Shown piece after piece: positions 6,832-13,696 of a stretch of 16,309 nucleotides of DNA (position 1 is the first letter of the stretch; each line of letters opens with the position of its first letter). This DNA is from JAFGKM01 sp964403465 (lineage in GTDB: Bacteria; Ratteibacteria; UBA8468; B48-G9; JAFGKM01). The translations under genes were made by a program, and so were the position numbers. The stretch spans positions 1-16,309 of the forward strand of contig CAYOFY010000033.1 in NCBI GenBank assembly GCA_964403465.1, written 5' to 3'. Under the pieces are notes generated by a model, which saw only the letters and a program-made list of their open reading frames with translations, had not been told where the DNA came from and made no database searches.

Positions 6832-8124
6832 ATGAAAACCATGGCAATATCATCCGTACAAAACCGCACCGTCACCCGGAGGTGGTTTAACAGGAACATA
6901 TTCGGTTTCGGACTTACGAGTCTCCTGAGTGATTTCTGCCACGAGATGGCAACGGCCGTCCTGCCCCAATTCATGCAGACTATCGGTGCCTCAGCTGCCT
7001 CGCTTGGATTCATAGAAGGCACGGCTGACGCAATTTCCAGTTTCACGAAACTGGGAGCGGGATACTACGGCGACAAGTTCGGCCACAGGAAATTCTGGTC
7101 AGTAATCGGATATGCACTCACAGCGGTTGCCACTTCCATACTTGCCTTTGCTTTTGTCTGGCCCGTCATCCTGCTCGGCCGCGCTGCCGGCTGGCTCGGA
7201 AGGGGAATACGGGGGCCCCTCCGCGATGCGATGCTTGCAGAATCCGTTGCCCCGGAGGATCGTGGAAAAGCATTCGGTTTCCATCGCGCGGGAGATTCAA
7301 CAGGTGCGGTACTCGGCCCGTTGACAGCTTTCGGCATCCTCACATGGATGTCAGGGAACGCATCCATTGTTGAAAAAGTTAACTCGTGGCTGCCTCGCGG
7401 TGCCGCTGCACAGGGAGGCATTTTCAGATTCATATTCCTTCTGACCCTGATACCCGGCATACTGTCAGTCCTGTCAATGGCTTTCCTGACCACCGAGAAG
7501 TGCCATCCTGTGAACCACGAGATGCAATTGATCACAACACTCCGTTCACTACCCCGTGACTACAGGAAGTTTCTCGTTGCCGTGTGGCTTTTTGGCATTG
7601 CGGATTTTGCACCGACTTTAATGATATTGCGCGCCTCCACCGTCCTGTCGGCACGCTTCGGCCTTGTTGAAGCGTCCCGCTACGCCTCGCTGTTCTATCT
7701 CCTGCGCAACGTGGTCTATGCCCTTGCGTCCTATCCCCTTGGAGCGTTCAGCGACAGGTTCTGCAAAACCAGGTTCCTTGCTGCGGGTTACGTGGTCGCG
7801 GTCATGACATTCGTCGGTTTTGCCGTGGCACTGCCGACAATATGGTGGTTCCTGCTGCTCTTCTGCCTGGCCGGCATATTCATCGCGTGGGAGGATACCG
7901 TTGAACGCGCAACCGTCAGGGATTATGTGCGGGAATCCATAGCCGGCACGGCCTTCGGCGCTCTCAGTACGGTCAACGGCATAGGGGATTTTGCTTCCAG
8001 CCTTATTGTCGGTATGATATGGACCGGGATAGGAGCTGCCTGGGGATTCGCATACGCTGCAATCATTGCCGCTGCAGGGAGCATACTGATGTACATGGCA
8101 CCGGCGGCGCATAGACAGGCATGA
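6832..8124 (+). CDS. Major facilitator superfamily permease
   Basis: An inner-membrane secondary transporter of about 430 residues with roughly 12 hydrophobic segments, the usual MFS size. Seen: an opening LTSLLSDFCHEMATAVLP segment like the DxxxEM motif of a widespread uncharacterised MFS group; the loop 2-3 motif GYYGDKFGHRKF (variant of GxxxDRxGRK); GRAAGWLGRGIRGPLRDAM; and AFGFHRAGDSTGAVLGPL at the start of TM5. These place it in a broad group annotated only as MFS transporter, and the substrate is not predictable. The start is uncertain: GTG 6829, ATG 6832 and ATG 6841 are in frame. AAGGA at 6823-6827 sits best for 6832, though the spacer is short. It follows enolase by about 43 bases and is followed after 25 bases by an unrecognised gene, so the three may form an operon. 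Confidence 0.85.
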   Translation: MKTMAISSVQNRTVTRRWFNRNIFGFGLTSLLSDFCHEMATAVLPQFMQTIGASAASLGFIEGTADAISSFTKLGAGYYGDKFGHRKFWSVIGYALTAVATSILAFAFVWPVILLGRAAGWLGRGIRGPLRDAMLAESVAPEDRGKAFGFHRAGDSTGAVLGPLTAFGILTWMSGNASIVEKVNSWLPRGAAAQGGIFRFIFLLTLIPGILSVLSMAFLTTEKCHPVNHEMQLITTLRSLPRDYRKFLVAVWLFGIADFAPTLMILRASTVLSARFGLVEASRYASLFYLLRNVVYALASYPLGAFSDRFCKTRFLAAGYVVAVMTFVGFAVALPTIWWFLLLFCLAGIFIAWEDTVERATVRDYVRESIAGTAFGALSTVNGIGDFASSLIVGMIWTGIGAAWGFAYAAIIAAAGSILMYMAPAAHRQA

Positions 8125-8149
8125 TGATAATGCATAATGGGAGAATACA

Positions 8150-8593
8150 ATGTCCACTGATTACGGGAAGATCCGTCTCTCTGAATCGTACGGAAGAGCC
8201 ATCACGTCAACCCTGGCAATTGTTGAAGAGATGCTCAACGAAATGGAAGTTCTCATAAACTGCAAGGAGCCCCCCTCTCTTTTCACAGAGACTGAAGACA
8301 CCATTCCGGCGTCCGCGAAAAAGAACGTGCTTGCAAAGATAAGGAATATGAAAACAAGAATATCGGAAATCAAGGACACTCTTTCGCTTCCCAGGACAGC
8401 GGTCAGAAACACCACGCTCGTGCTATCAAGAAACGGGAAAATCTGGGAACTCCTGTGCGACCTGCATACAAAGAAGTTGAAGAATTACGGCAGGACCCCG
8501 GAGGGACTCCCGGATTTCCTTGACCCTCTCGTCTCGGAACTCATCTCAATAACCGAAGAGATACCAAAGATTCTAAGGACAAGAACCAGATGA
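8150..8593 (+). CDS. Hypothetical 147-residue helical protein
   Basis: I do not recognise this protein. It starts at ATG 8150, 25 bases after the MFS permease stop, with GGGAGA at 8139-8144 as a plausible ribosome site. It is charged, lacks a signal peptide or membrane segment, and looks almost wholly alpha-helical: an N-terminal amphipathic stretch (about 8-40), a middle basic helix (about 57-80) with several Lys/Arg, and a C-terminal pair of helices ending in a basic RTRTR. There are two cysteines and no obvious metal-binding or nucleotide-binding motif. Its position at the end of the eno-MFS run suggests cotranscription but gives no functional clue. The frame is open along its full length and no other long frame competes on this strand, so it is probably a real gene. 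Confidence 0.6.
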   Translation: MSTDYGKIRLSESYGRAITSTLAIVEEMLNEMEVLINCKEPPSLFTETEDTIPASAKKNVLAKIRNMKTRISEIKDTLSLPRTAVRNTTLVLSRNGKIWELLCDLHTKKLKNYGRTPEGLPDFLDPLVSELISITEEIPKILRTRTR

Positions 8594-8645
8594 TGGTATA
8601 TCACGTCCAGGTTGTCCCCGAAGAGGAGTAGTTTGTCACCCTGCA

Positions 8646-9794
8646 TTACTCTTTTCCCGGAAGTTCTTCTTGTTTGGCTTCGGGCATCCCTTCAATGCTT
8701 CTCAGCCTGGATTGTATCTGTCTCGTCCTTGTGCCCACAAGTGTTTCTATGTCCTTGCCGGCGCCCTCTATCTTATCCTGTGCTTTCTTGAGAACCTCAC
8801 CAAATTTGTCGAATTCCCTCTTTACAGCCGTAAGTATGTTCCACACCTCGCCTGTCCTCTTCTGTATTGCGAGGGTTCGAAAGCCCATCTGAAGGCTGTT
8901 CAGAAAGGCCGCAAGCGTTGACGGCCCGGTGATGGTTATCCTGTAATCCCTCTGTAGAAGCTCAAACAGACTTGTCTGCCTCACAACCTCTGCATAAAGT
9001 CCTTCCACGGGAAGAAAAAGTATGCCGAAATCCGTTGTATCCGGAGGATTAATATACTTACTGCTGATATCCCTGGCGCAATTTTTTATGGTATTCTCAA
9101 CATCCCTGTATGCCTTCTGGATATCCTCCTGATTTCCCTGCTCGTAAGCATCCAGCAGACGGTGATAGATTTCCATGGGGAATTTTGAGTCTATGGGCAG
9201 ATAGACGGGGCGCTCCCCGCCTGGAAGTTTGATGGCATATTCCACGGATTCTGTAGAACCTTCCTTGACCATTACGTTCCTTTCATATTGCCCTGAAGAA
9301 AGTATGTTCTCAAGGATATTGCCGAGTTGAATCTCTCCGAGTATTCCCCGGGTCTTAACGTTGGAAAGAACCTTCTTAAGGTCCCCCACGCCTGTTGCGA
9401 GATTTTTCATCTCGCCCAGTCCTTCATGAACCTGCTTCAGCCGCTCGCTCACCAGGTTGAAAGATTCGCTGAGTCTCTTTTCAAGCGTTGAGTGCAGTTT
9501 CTCATCCACGGTGGCCCTCATCTCTTCAAGTTTCCTGCTGTTTTCTTCCTGGAGTAACTGCAGTCGCTTTTCAATTGTCCCGGACAGAACCTCACCCTGG
9601 TTCCTCAATGAGCCGCCGAGTTCCTCCCTGTTTTCTCTCAACCCCTTCTGTATCTCCTCCCTGTTGCGAGAGAATTCGTCCCTTATGAGGATATCGGTTT
9701 TCCCTGCCTGTGTCTCAATATCACGAAGTCTGTTCGGAATATCCGATTCCCCCCGGTTTGCCGACAGGAAAAGCCGCAGCAGGAAAAGATTGAG
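8646..9794 (-). CDS. rmuC: RmuC family protein, N-terminus lost in the gap
   Basis: RmuC proteins are membrane-anchored, coiled-coil proteins with a nuclease-fold domain; in E. coli loss of RmuC alters recombination of inverted repeats. The visible 382 residues begin with the end of a hydrophobic segment (LNLFLLRLFL), so only a short N-terminal piece, probably 10-25 residues, is missing inside the 100-N gap. Next comes a long charged coiled coil (about residues 15-140), then the RmuC domain: KTRGILGEIQLGNILE, YLPIDSKFPMEIYHRL, GILFLPVEGLYAEVV and ITGPSTLAAFLNSLQMGF. The end GTRTRQIQSRLRSIE is family-typical. The stop at 8646-8648 converges on the unrecognised gene with a 52-base spacer. The 5' end faces the response regulator across the gap, so the two are divergent. 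Confident in family and direction; the true start cannot be seen. Confidence 0.9.
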   Translation of the reverse strand, partial: LNLFLLRLFLSANRGESDIPNRLRDIETQAGKTDILIRDEFSRNREEIQKGLRENREELGGSLRNQGEVLSGTIEKRLQLLQEENSRKLEEMRATVDEKLHSTLEKRLSESFNLVSERLKQVHEGLGEMKNLATGVGDLKKVLSNVKTRGILGEIQLGNILENILSSGQYERNVMVKEGSTESVEYAIKLPGGERPVYLPIDSKFPMEIYHRLLDAYEQGNQEDIQKAYRDVENTIKNCARDISSKYINPPDTTDFGILFLPVEGLYAEVVRQTSLFELLQRDYRITITGPSTLAAFLNSLQMGFRTLAIQKRTGEVWNILTAVKREFDKFGEVLKKAQDKIEGAGKDIETLVGTRTRQIQSRLRSIEGMPEAKQEELPGKE

Positions 9795-9894
9795 NNNNNN
9801 NNNNNNNNNNNNNNNNNNNNNNNNNNNNNNNNNNNNNNNNNNNNNNNNNNNNNNNNNNNNNNNNNNNNNNNNNNNNNNNNNNNNNNNNNNNNNN
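9795..9894. other. Scaffold gap of 100 N
   Basis: Exactly 100 unknown bases, a standard placeholder length, so the real gap size is unknown. It removes the 5' ends of two divergent genes (rmuC and the HTH response regulator) together with their shared promoter region. Translations running through it on either strand are artefacts. Both flanking frames make sense as N-terminally truncated proteins, which supports the join but does not prove it. Confidence 0.98.
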
Positions 9895-10386
9895 AGCGGA
9901 AAAATAAAATCTTTCAAGATTCCCGGCGGAAGATACAAGATAGCCAGGAGAGATCTCGTTGATTTCATAAAGAAAAGCGGGCTGGACAGCCGGATTGCGG
10001 GAGGCATCCAGCAGGATGATGTAAAGATACTTGTGGTAGACGACCAGAAACTGATCGTGCAGACCGTCAGGGATTACATGGAAACCGCTCATCCCGGATG
10101 GCACATCAGTTCCGCATCCGACGGCTTTGAGGCAGGCAGGATGTTATCCAGGGTGAATCCTGACCTCGTCATACTTGACCTCTTTCTCCCCGGAATAAAC
10201 GGCTTCAACCTCTGCAGGAACATAAAGAACGACCCGAACACAAGGGATGTAAAGATTATCGTGATAACAGGATACCCCACGCAGGAGAATATAAGCAAGG
10301 CGAGAGAATCCGGAGCTGATGCCGTGCTTCCCAAACCTTTTGAAATGGACAAACTTGAAAAATTAATCAAGAAATTCCTCCCGTAG
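9895..10386 (+). CDS. HTH-receiver response regulator, N-terminus lost in the gap
   Basis: The 163 visible residues start inside a small MerR/excisionase-type DNA-binding domain: SGKIKSFKIPGGRYKIARRDLVDFI matches the recognition-wing and final helix of that fold, in which a first helix-turn-helix of about 25-30 residues normally precedes. After a linker comes a receiver domain: acidic pair Asp49-Asp50 in LVVDD, phosphoacceptor Asp95 in VILDLFLPG, Thr125 in VITGY and Lys147 in LPKPF. All receiver residues are present. The DNA-binding part comes before the receiver, the reverse of most response regulators; this order is found in excisionase-like HTH-REC proteins of environmental bacteria. No histidine kinase is in the window, so it is an orphan here. 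Its stop lies 7 bases from the convergent guaA stop. Output targets are unknown. Confidence 0.85.
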   Translation, partial: SGKIKSFKIPGGRYKIARRDLVDFIKKSGLDSRIAGGIQQDDVKILVVDDQKLIVQTVRDYMETAHPGWHISSASDGFEAGRMLSRVNPDLVILDLFLPGINGFNLCRNIKNDPNTRDVKIIVITGYPTQENISKARESGADAVLPKPFEMDKLEKLIKKFLP

Positions 10387-10393
10387 CGAACAT

Positions 10394-11911
10394 TCACTCC
10401 CACTCTATAGTGGCGGGCGGCTTTGCCGTCACATCATAAACAACCCTGTTGACACCCTTCACCTCGTTGACTATGCGGCTGGATATGGTGCCCAGAATTT
10501 TGTAGGGAATCCTGACCCAGTCCGCGGTCATGCCGTCGACGCTCCTGACCACCCTGAGCGCTATCACGTTTTCATAGGTTCTCCTGTCTCCCATCACTCC
10601 CACGCTCTTCACCGGCAGAAGGACCGCGAACGCCTGCCATACTTCTCTGTAAAGCCCGGAAAGTTTCATCTCCTCCATGACTATGCTGTCCGCTTCCCTG
10701 AGTATCCGCACGCGGCTTTCATCAACGCTACCTATGATTCTCACCGCAAGGCCGGGTCCCGGGAAAGGGTGCCTGTTCACTATGAAATCCGGGAGGTTGA
10801 GTTCCCTTCCCAGCTGCCTGACCTCATCCTTGAAGAAAAACCTGAACGGCTCAACAAGCGAAAGTCTCAGTCTTTTTGGAAGGCCTCCCACGTTATGGTG
10901 CGTTTTTATTACCGCGGACGGGCCGCCGAACGGGGATATGCTTTCAATCACATCTGGATAGAGGGTGCCCTGTGCAAGAAATTCCGCTCCGAATATCCTT
11001 GCCTCCCTTTCAAAAATCTTTATGAAGGTGTTCCCGATAATCTTCCTCTTTCTTTCCGGGTCTGCGATGCCTTTCAGCCGTTTCAGAAAAAGGTCTGCCG
11101 CATCAACATATTTCAGGTTAACCCTGCTTTTGAACGTCTTCACTATCTTTTCCTCTTCCCCTTTTCTCAGAACCCCGTTGTTGACAAAGACACTCAGGGC
11201 ATTCCGGCCGCAGGCCCTGTGCAGGATAGCCGCAAGGCACGCGGAGTCAACCCCGCCGCTGAGTCCGCATATGATCCTGCCCGAACCCACCTTTTTCCTG
11301 ACCTCCCTCTCGGTCTTCTCAAGCATGGATTCGGGATTCCACTGCGGCTTGAACCGGCATATGCGGTAAAGGAAGTTCTTGAGGATGGTTGTCCCCTCTT
11401 TCGTGTGGACCACTTCCGGGTGAAACTGCAGGGCGTGTATCCTTCCGTTCTTGCTGCGCATGGACGCTATTTCCGTGTTTTGTGTCCTGCCCGTGGCAAT
11501 GTATCCCACGGGAAGTTTTTTCACGTAATCCCAGTGGCTCATCCAGACAACAGTCTCTTTCCTCACGCCGCTGAAGAGTTTCTCGTTCTTCGCAGGATAG
11601 AAGAAAGTTTCGCCGTATTCGCGCCGCCTGCCGGGAGAAACCTTGCCTCCGAAAGCCCCCGCAAGTAACTGCATGCCGTAGCAGACGCCGAGCACGTAGA
11701 ACCTTTCAAATATCCTGCCGTCAAAATCCTTCCCGCCGTCAAGGTGCACGTGCCCCGGCCCTCCGGAAAGGATTACCGCCCTGACACCCCTGTCATCCAG
11801 ACTCTCGGCGGTAACCGTACAGGGAAAAATCTCGCAGTAAACCCGCGATTCCCTTACCCTGCGCGCAATCAATTGCGTATACTGAGAACCGAAATCAATT
11901 ATCGCCACCAT
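10394..11911 (-). CDS. guaA: GMP synthase (glutamine-hydrolysing)
   Basis: Cytoplasmic enzyme converting XMP, glutamine and ATP to GMP, the last step of guanine nucleotide synthesis. It is full length at 505 residues, with both activities on one chain. Seen: class I glutamine amidotransferase domain with nucleophile Cys77 in GVCYGMQ and His164/Glu166 in QFHPEVVHT; ATP-pyrophosphatase loop SGGVDS (218-223); QGTLYPDVIES; the XMP-site segment HHNVGGLPKRLRLSLVEP; HPFPGPGLAVRI; and the dimer-domain end DVTAKPPATIEWE. The start ATG at 11911 is preceded by a purine-rich stretch (AGAAAGGAAAAGAGAG). On its own strand it follows the truncated carB after 78 bases that contain a strong inverted repeat (11937-11994). 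Its position after carB fills the place where the second half of carB would normally lie. Confidence 0.96.
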   Translation of the reverse strand: MVAIIDFGSQYTQLIARRVRESRVYCEIFPCTVTAESLDDRGVRAVILSGGPGHVHLDGGKDFDGRIFERFYVLGVCYGMQLLAGAFGGKVSPGRRREYGETFFYPAKNEKLFSGVRKETVVWMSHWDYVKKLPVGYIATGRTQNTEIASMRSKNGRIHALQFHPEVVHTKEGTTILKNFLYRICRFKPQWNPESMLEKTEREVRKKVGSGRIICGLSGGVDSACLAAILHRACGRNALSVFVNNGVLRKGEEEKIVKTFKSRVNLKYVDAADLFLKRLKGIADPERKRKIIGNTFIKIFEREARIFGAEFLAQGTLYPDVIESISPFGGPSAVIKTHHNVGGLPKRLRLSLVEPFRFFFKDEVRQLGRELNLPDFIVNRHPFPGPGLAVRIIGSVDESRVRILREADSIVMEEMKLSGLYREVWQAFAVLLPVKSVGVMGDRRTYENVIALRVVRSVDGMTADWVRIPYKILGTISSRIVNEVKGVNRVVYDVTAKPPATIEWE

Positions 11912-11936
11912 AATATCTCTCTTTTCCTTTCTGACA

Positions 11937-11994
11937 AATGAGCCAGGAAATTTCTGGAAGAATGTAGCGGCGGAAGAAGATTTCCTGGTTCATT
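11937..11994. repeat. 15-bp inverted repeat at the carB stop / guaA leader
   Basis: Arms AATGAGCCAGGAAAT (11937-11951) and ATTTCCTGGTTCATT (11980-11994) are complementary at 14 of 15 positions, around a 28-base loop. The right arm contains the carB stop codon (11990-11992). The left arm lies 26 bases before the guaA start. In the minus-strand transcript this would fold as a long hairpin. No U-run follows, so it is not a standard terminator. Possible roles are control of readthrough into guaA, an RNA processing or stability site, or the scar of an inserted element. Confidence 0.7.
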
Positions 11995-13696
11995 GTTCAT
12001 AGGTTGAATAAAAATACGGGGTAAACGCCTCAAATTCGCCCGCGCACGTATCAACAAGTTTGTACCCGACGTCTATGCCGTATCTCTCCCTCAATCTCCT
12101 TACCGTTCTTTCTTCCTTCATGCCGGTCAGGGTAGCTATCTGCCTGTCTGAAAACCCGTATTCCTTCGCCTTCTTGAGCATATTTCTGGATATCCTCGCC
12201 CCTCTGTATTTCTTTATCTCCGCCTCGCAATCCACAATCTCTTTCAGGTTGTACAGAAACCACCTGTCAATCTTTGAAATCCTGGATATATCCTCTATTG
12301 AAAGACCTTCCTTCAATCCTTTCCTTATGTAGAAGAGCCTGCAGGGACCGGGCTTGCTTATACCTGCCGACGTTTCAAGCGCAAGAAGAATGTCTTCAAG
12401 ACCGGAAAACTTCTCTTCCAGGCTTCTCAGTGCCTTGTTGAGCGCTTCCCTGAATGTTCTGCCTATCGCCATAACCTCTCCGACCGACTTCATGGATATG
12501 GTGAGAAAAGGCTCGGCAAGGGAAAATTTCTCAAAATTGAATTTCGGGATCTTCACCACGCAGTAGTCAATCGCGGGTTCAAAACAGGCAGGGGTTTTTT
12601 TTGTGATATCGTTGGGTATCTCGTCAAGTGTGTATCCCACGGCAAGTTTTGCGGCAATCTTTGCTATGGGAAACCCGGTCGCCTTTGAGGCAAGGGCAGA
12701 ACTCCTTGAAACCCGCGGATTCATCTCTATCACGACCATCTCGCCGTCTTCAGGATTCACGGCAAACTGGATGTTCGCGCCCCCGGTTTCAACGCCTATC
12801 TCCTCCATTATTCTTATGGCGGCCAGCCGCATCTTCTGATATTCCCTGTCGGTGAGCGTCTGGACGGGCGCAACCGTGATGCTGTCGCCGGTATGAACGC
12901 CCATCGGGTCAAAGTTCTCAATGGAGCATATCACAACAGCGTTGCCTTTCCTGTCCCGCATCACCTCAAGTTCGTATTCCTTCCAGCCCAGGACAGACTG
13001 CTCAACGAGTATTTCGCTCACGGGACTCATCTTGAGCCCTGCGTCCGCAAGTTCCTTGAAATCCTCCATGTTATACGCGATGCTTCCGCCTGTCCCTCCC
13101 AGCGTAAACCCGGGTCTTATGATGAGAGGAAATCCTGTTGTCCCTGCAATACCCAGTGCCTCCTCAAGACTGTATGCGATACCGCTGGCAGGAACTTTCA
13201 GACCGGCATTCTCCACCGTTTTCTTGAATAGCGCCCTGTCCTCCGCCTTCCTTATGGCATCGTAATCGGCGCCTATAACCTCCACATTGTTCTCTTTTAA
13301 CGTCCCCATCTCCGTCAGCTGCACCGCAAGATTAAGCGCTGTCTGTCCGCCGAGGGTCGGCAGAAGGGCGTCGGGTTTCTCCCGTTCTATTATTTTCGCG
13401 ACTATTTCCGGGACAAGCGGTTCAAGGTAGGTCCTGTCCGCCATTTCAGGGTCGGTCATTATGGTCGCGGGGTTGCTGTTGACGAGGATAACGGTGTAAC
13501 CCTCCTCCTTCAGAGCCTTGCAGGCCTGGGAACCGGAGTAATCAAACTCGCACGCCTGCCCTATCACGATTGGGCCGGAGCCTATCAGCATTATCCTCTT
13601 TATGTCAGTCCTTTTTCCCATGATAACCGGATCTGATTTCATCCACAGGGCGAACTCAATCCGGTTCCTCCGTTCTTCCTGCAAGTTTAACCGCAT
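11990..13696 (-). CDS. carB: Carbamoyl-phosphate synthase large chain, N-terminal half only
   Basis: The large chain uses ammonia from CarA, bicarbonate and two ATP to make carbamoyl phosphate for arginine and pyrimidines. Normal length is near 1070 residues; this frame encodes 568. Seen: an N-terminal Rossmann-like start KRTDIKRIMLIGSGPIVIGQ (28-47); ATP-grasp loop PGFTLGGTGGS (195-205); EMNPRVSRSSA (324-334), which holds metal and ATP ligands; and the oligomerisation domain up to YKLVDTCAGEFEAFTPYFYSTYEQ, where it stops. That point is just before the second, homologous synthetase half, which together with the allosteric domain is missing. No frame downstream continues it. The start at 13696 overlaps carA by 10 bases; family alignment favours Met26 (13621), but no good ribosome site precedes it. 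This is either a naturally split CarB or a deletion. Confidence 0.9.
   Translation of the reverse strand: MRLNLQEERRNRIEFALWMKSDPVIMGKRTDIKRIMLIGSGPIVIGQACEFDYSGSQACKALKEEGYTVILVNSNPATIMTDPEMADRTYLEPLVPEIVAKIIEREKPDALLPTLGGQTALNLAVQLTEMGTLKENNVEVIGADYDAIRKAEDRALFKKTVENAGLKVPASGIAYSLEEALGIAGTTGFPLIIRPGFTLGGTGGSIAYNMEDFKELADAGLKMSPVSEILVEQSVLGWKEYELEVMRDRKGNAVVICSIENFDPMGVHTGDSITVAPVQTLTDREYQKMRLAAIRIMEEIGVETGGANIQFAVNPEDGEMVVIEMNPRVSRSSALASKATGFPIAKIAAKLAVGYTLDEIPNDITKKTPACFEPAIDYCVVKIPKFNFEKFSLAEPFLTISMKSVGEVMAIGRTFREALNKALRSLEEKFSGLEDILLALETSAGISKPGPCRLFYIRKGLKEGLSIEDISRISKIDRWFLYNLKEIVDCEAEIKKYRGARISRNMLKKAKEYGFSDRQIATLTGMKEERTVRRLRERYGIDVGYKLVDTCAGEFEAFTPYFYSTYEQ

Noticed and set aside
7618..8157. 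A 179-codon minus-strand frame
   Set aside because: It is antisense to the MFS permease, rich in Cys, Arg and Gly, and shows no domain.
8621..8655. Hairpin AAGAGGAGTA / TACTCTTTT between the unrecognised gene and rmuC as a terminator
   Set aside because: The loop is 16 bases, the stem relies on G-U pairs, and the right arm overlaps the rmuC end. It is too weak to call.
8646..10007. A 453-codon minus-strand frame running through the N block
   Set aside because: Only the part up to 9794 is RmuC. The continuation beyond the gap is antisense to the HTH-receiver gene and joins it only because N was translated as X.
9457..10386. A 309-codon plus-strand frame running through the N block
   Set aside because: The section before the gap is antisense to rmuC with low-complexity Ser-rich translation. 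Only 9895-10386 encodes a recognisable protein.
10400..10413. Hairpin CCACT-CTAT-AGTGG near the guaA stop as a bidirectional terminator
   Set aside because: It falls in the codons for the conserved guaA C-terminus (TIEWE) and has no T-run, so coding constraint explains it.
10769..11668. A 299-codon plus-strand frame
   Set aside because: It lies wholly antisense to guaA, whose motifs and length are complete. The translation shows no family features.
11912..11989. Frameshift or point stop as the cause of the short carB
   Set aside because: A frameshift would leave the second half readable in another frame. Nothing resembling it appears, and guaA begins after 78 bases.
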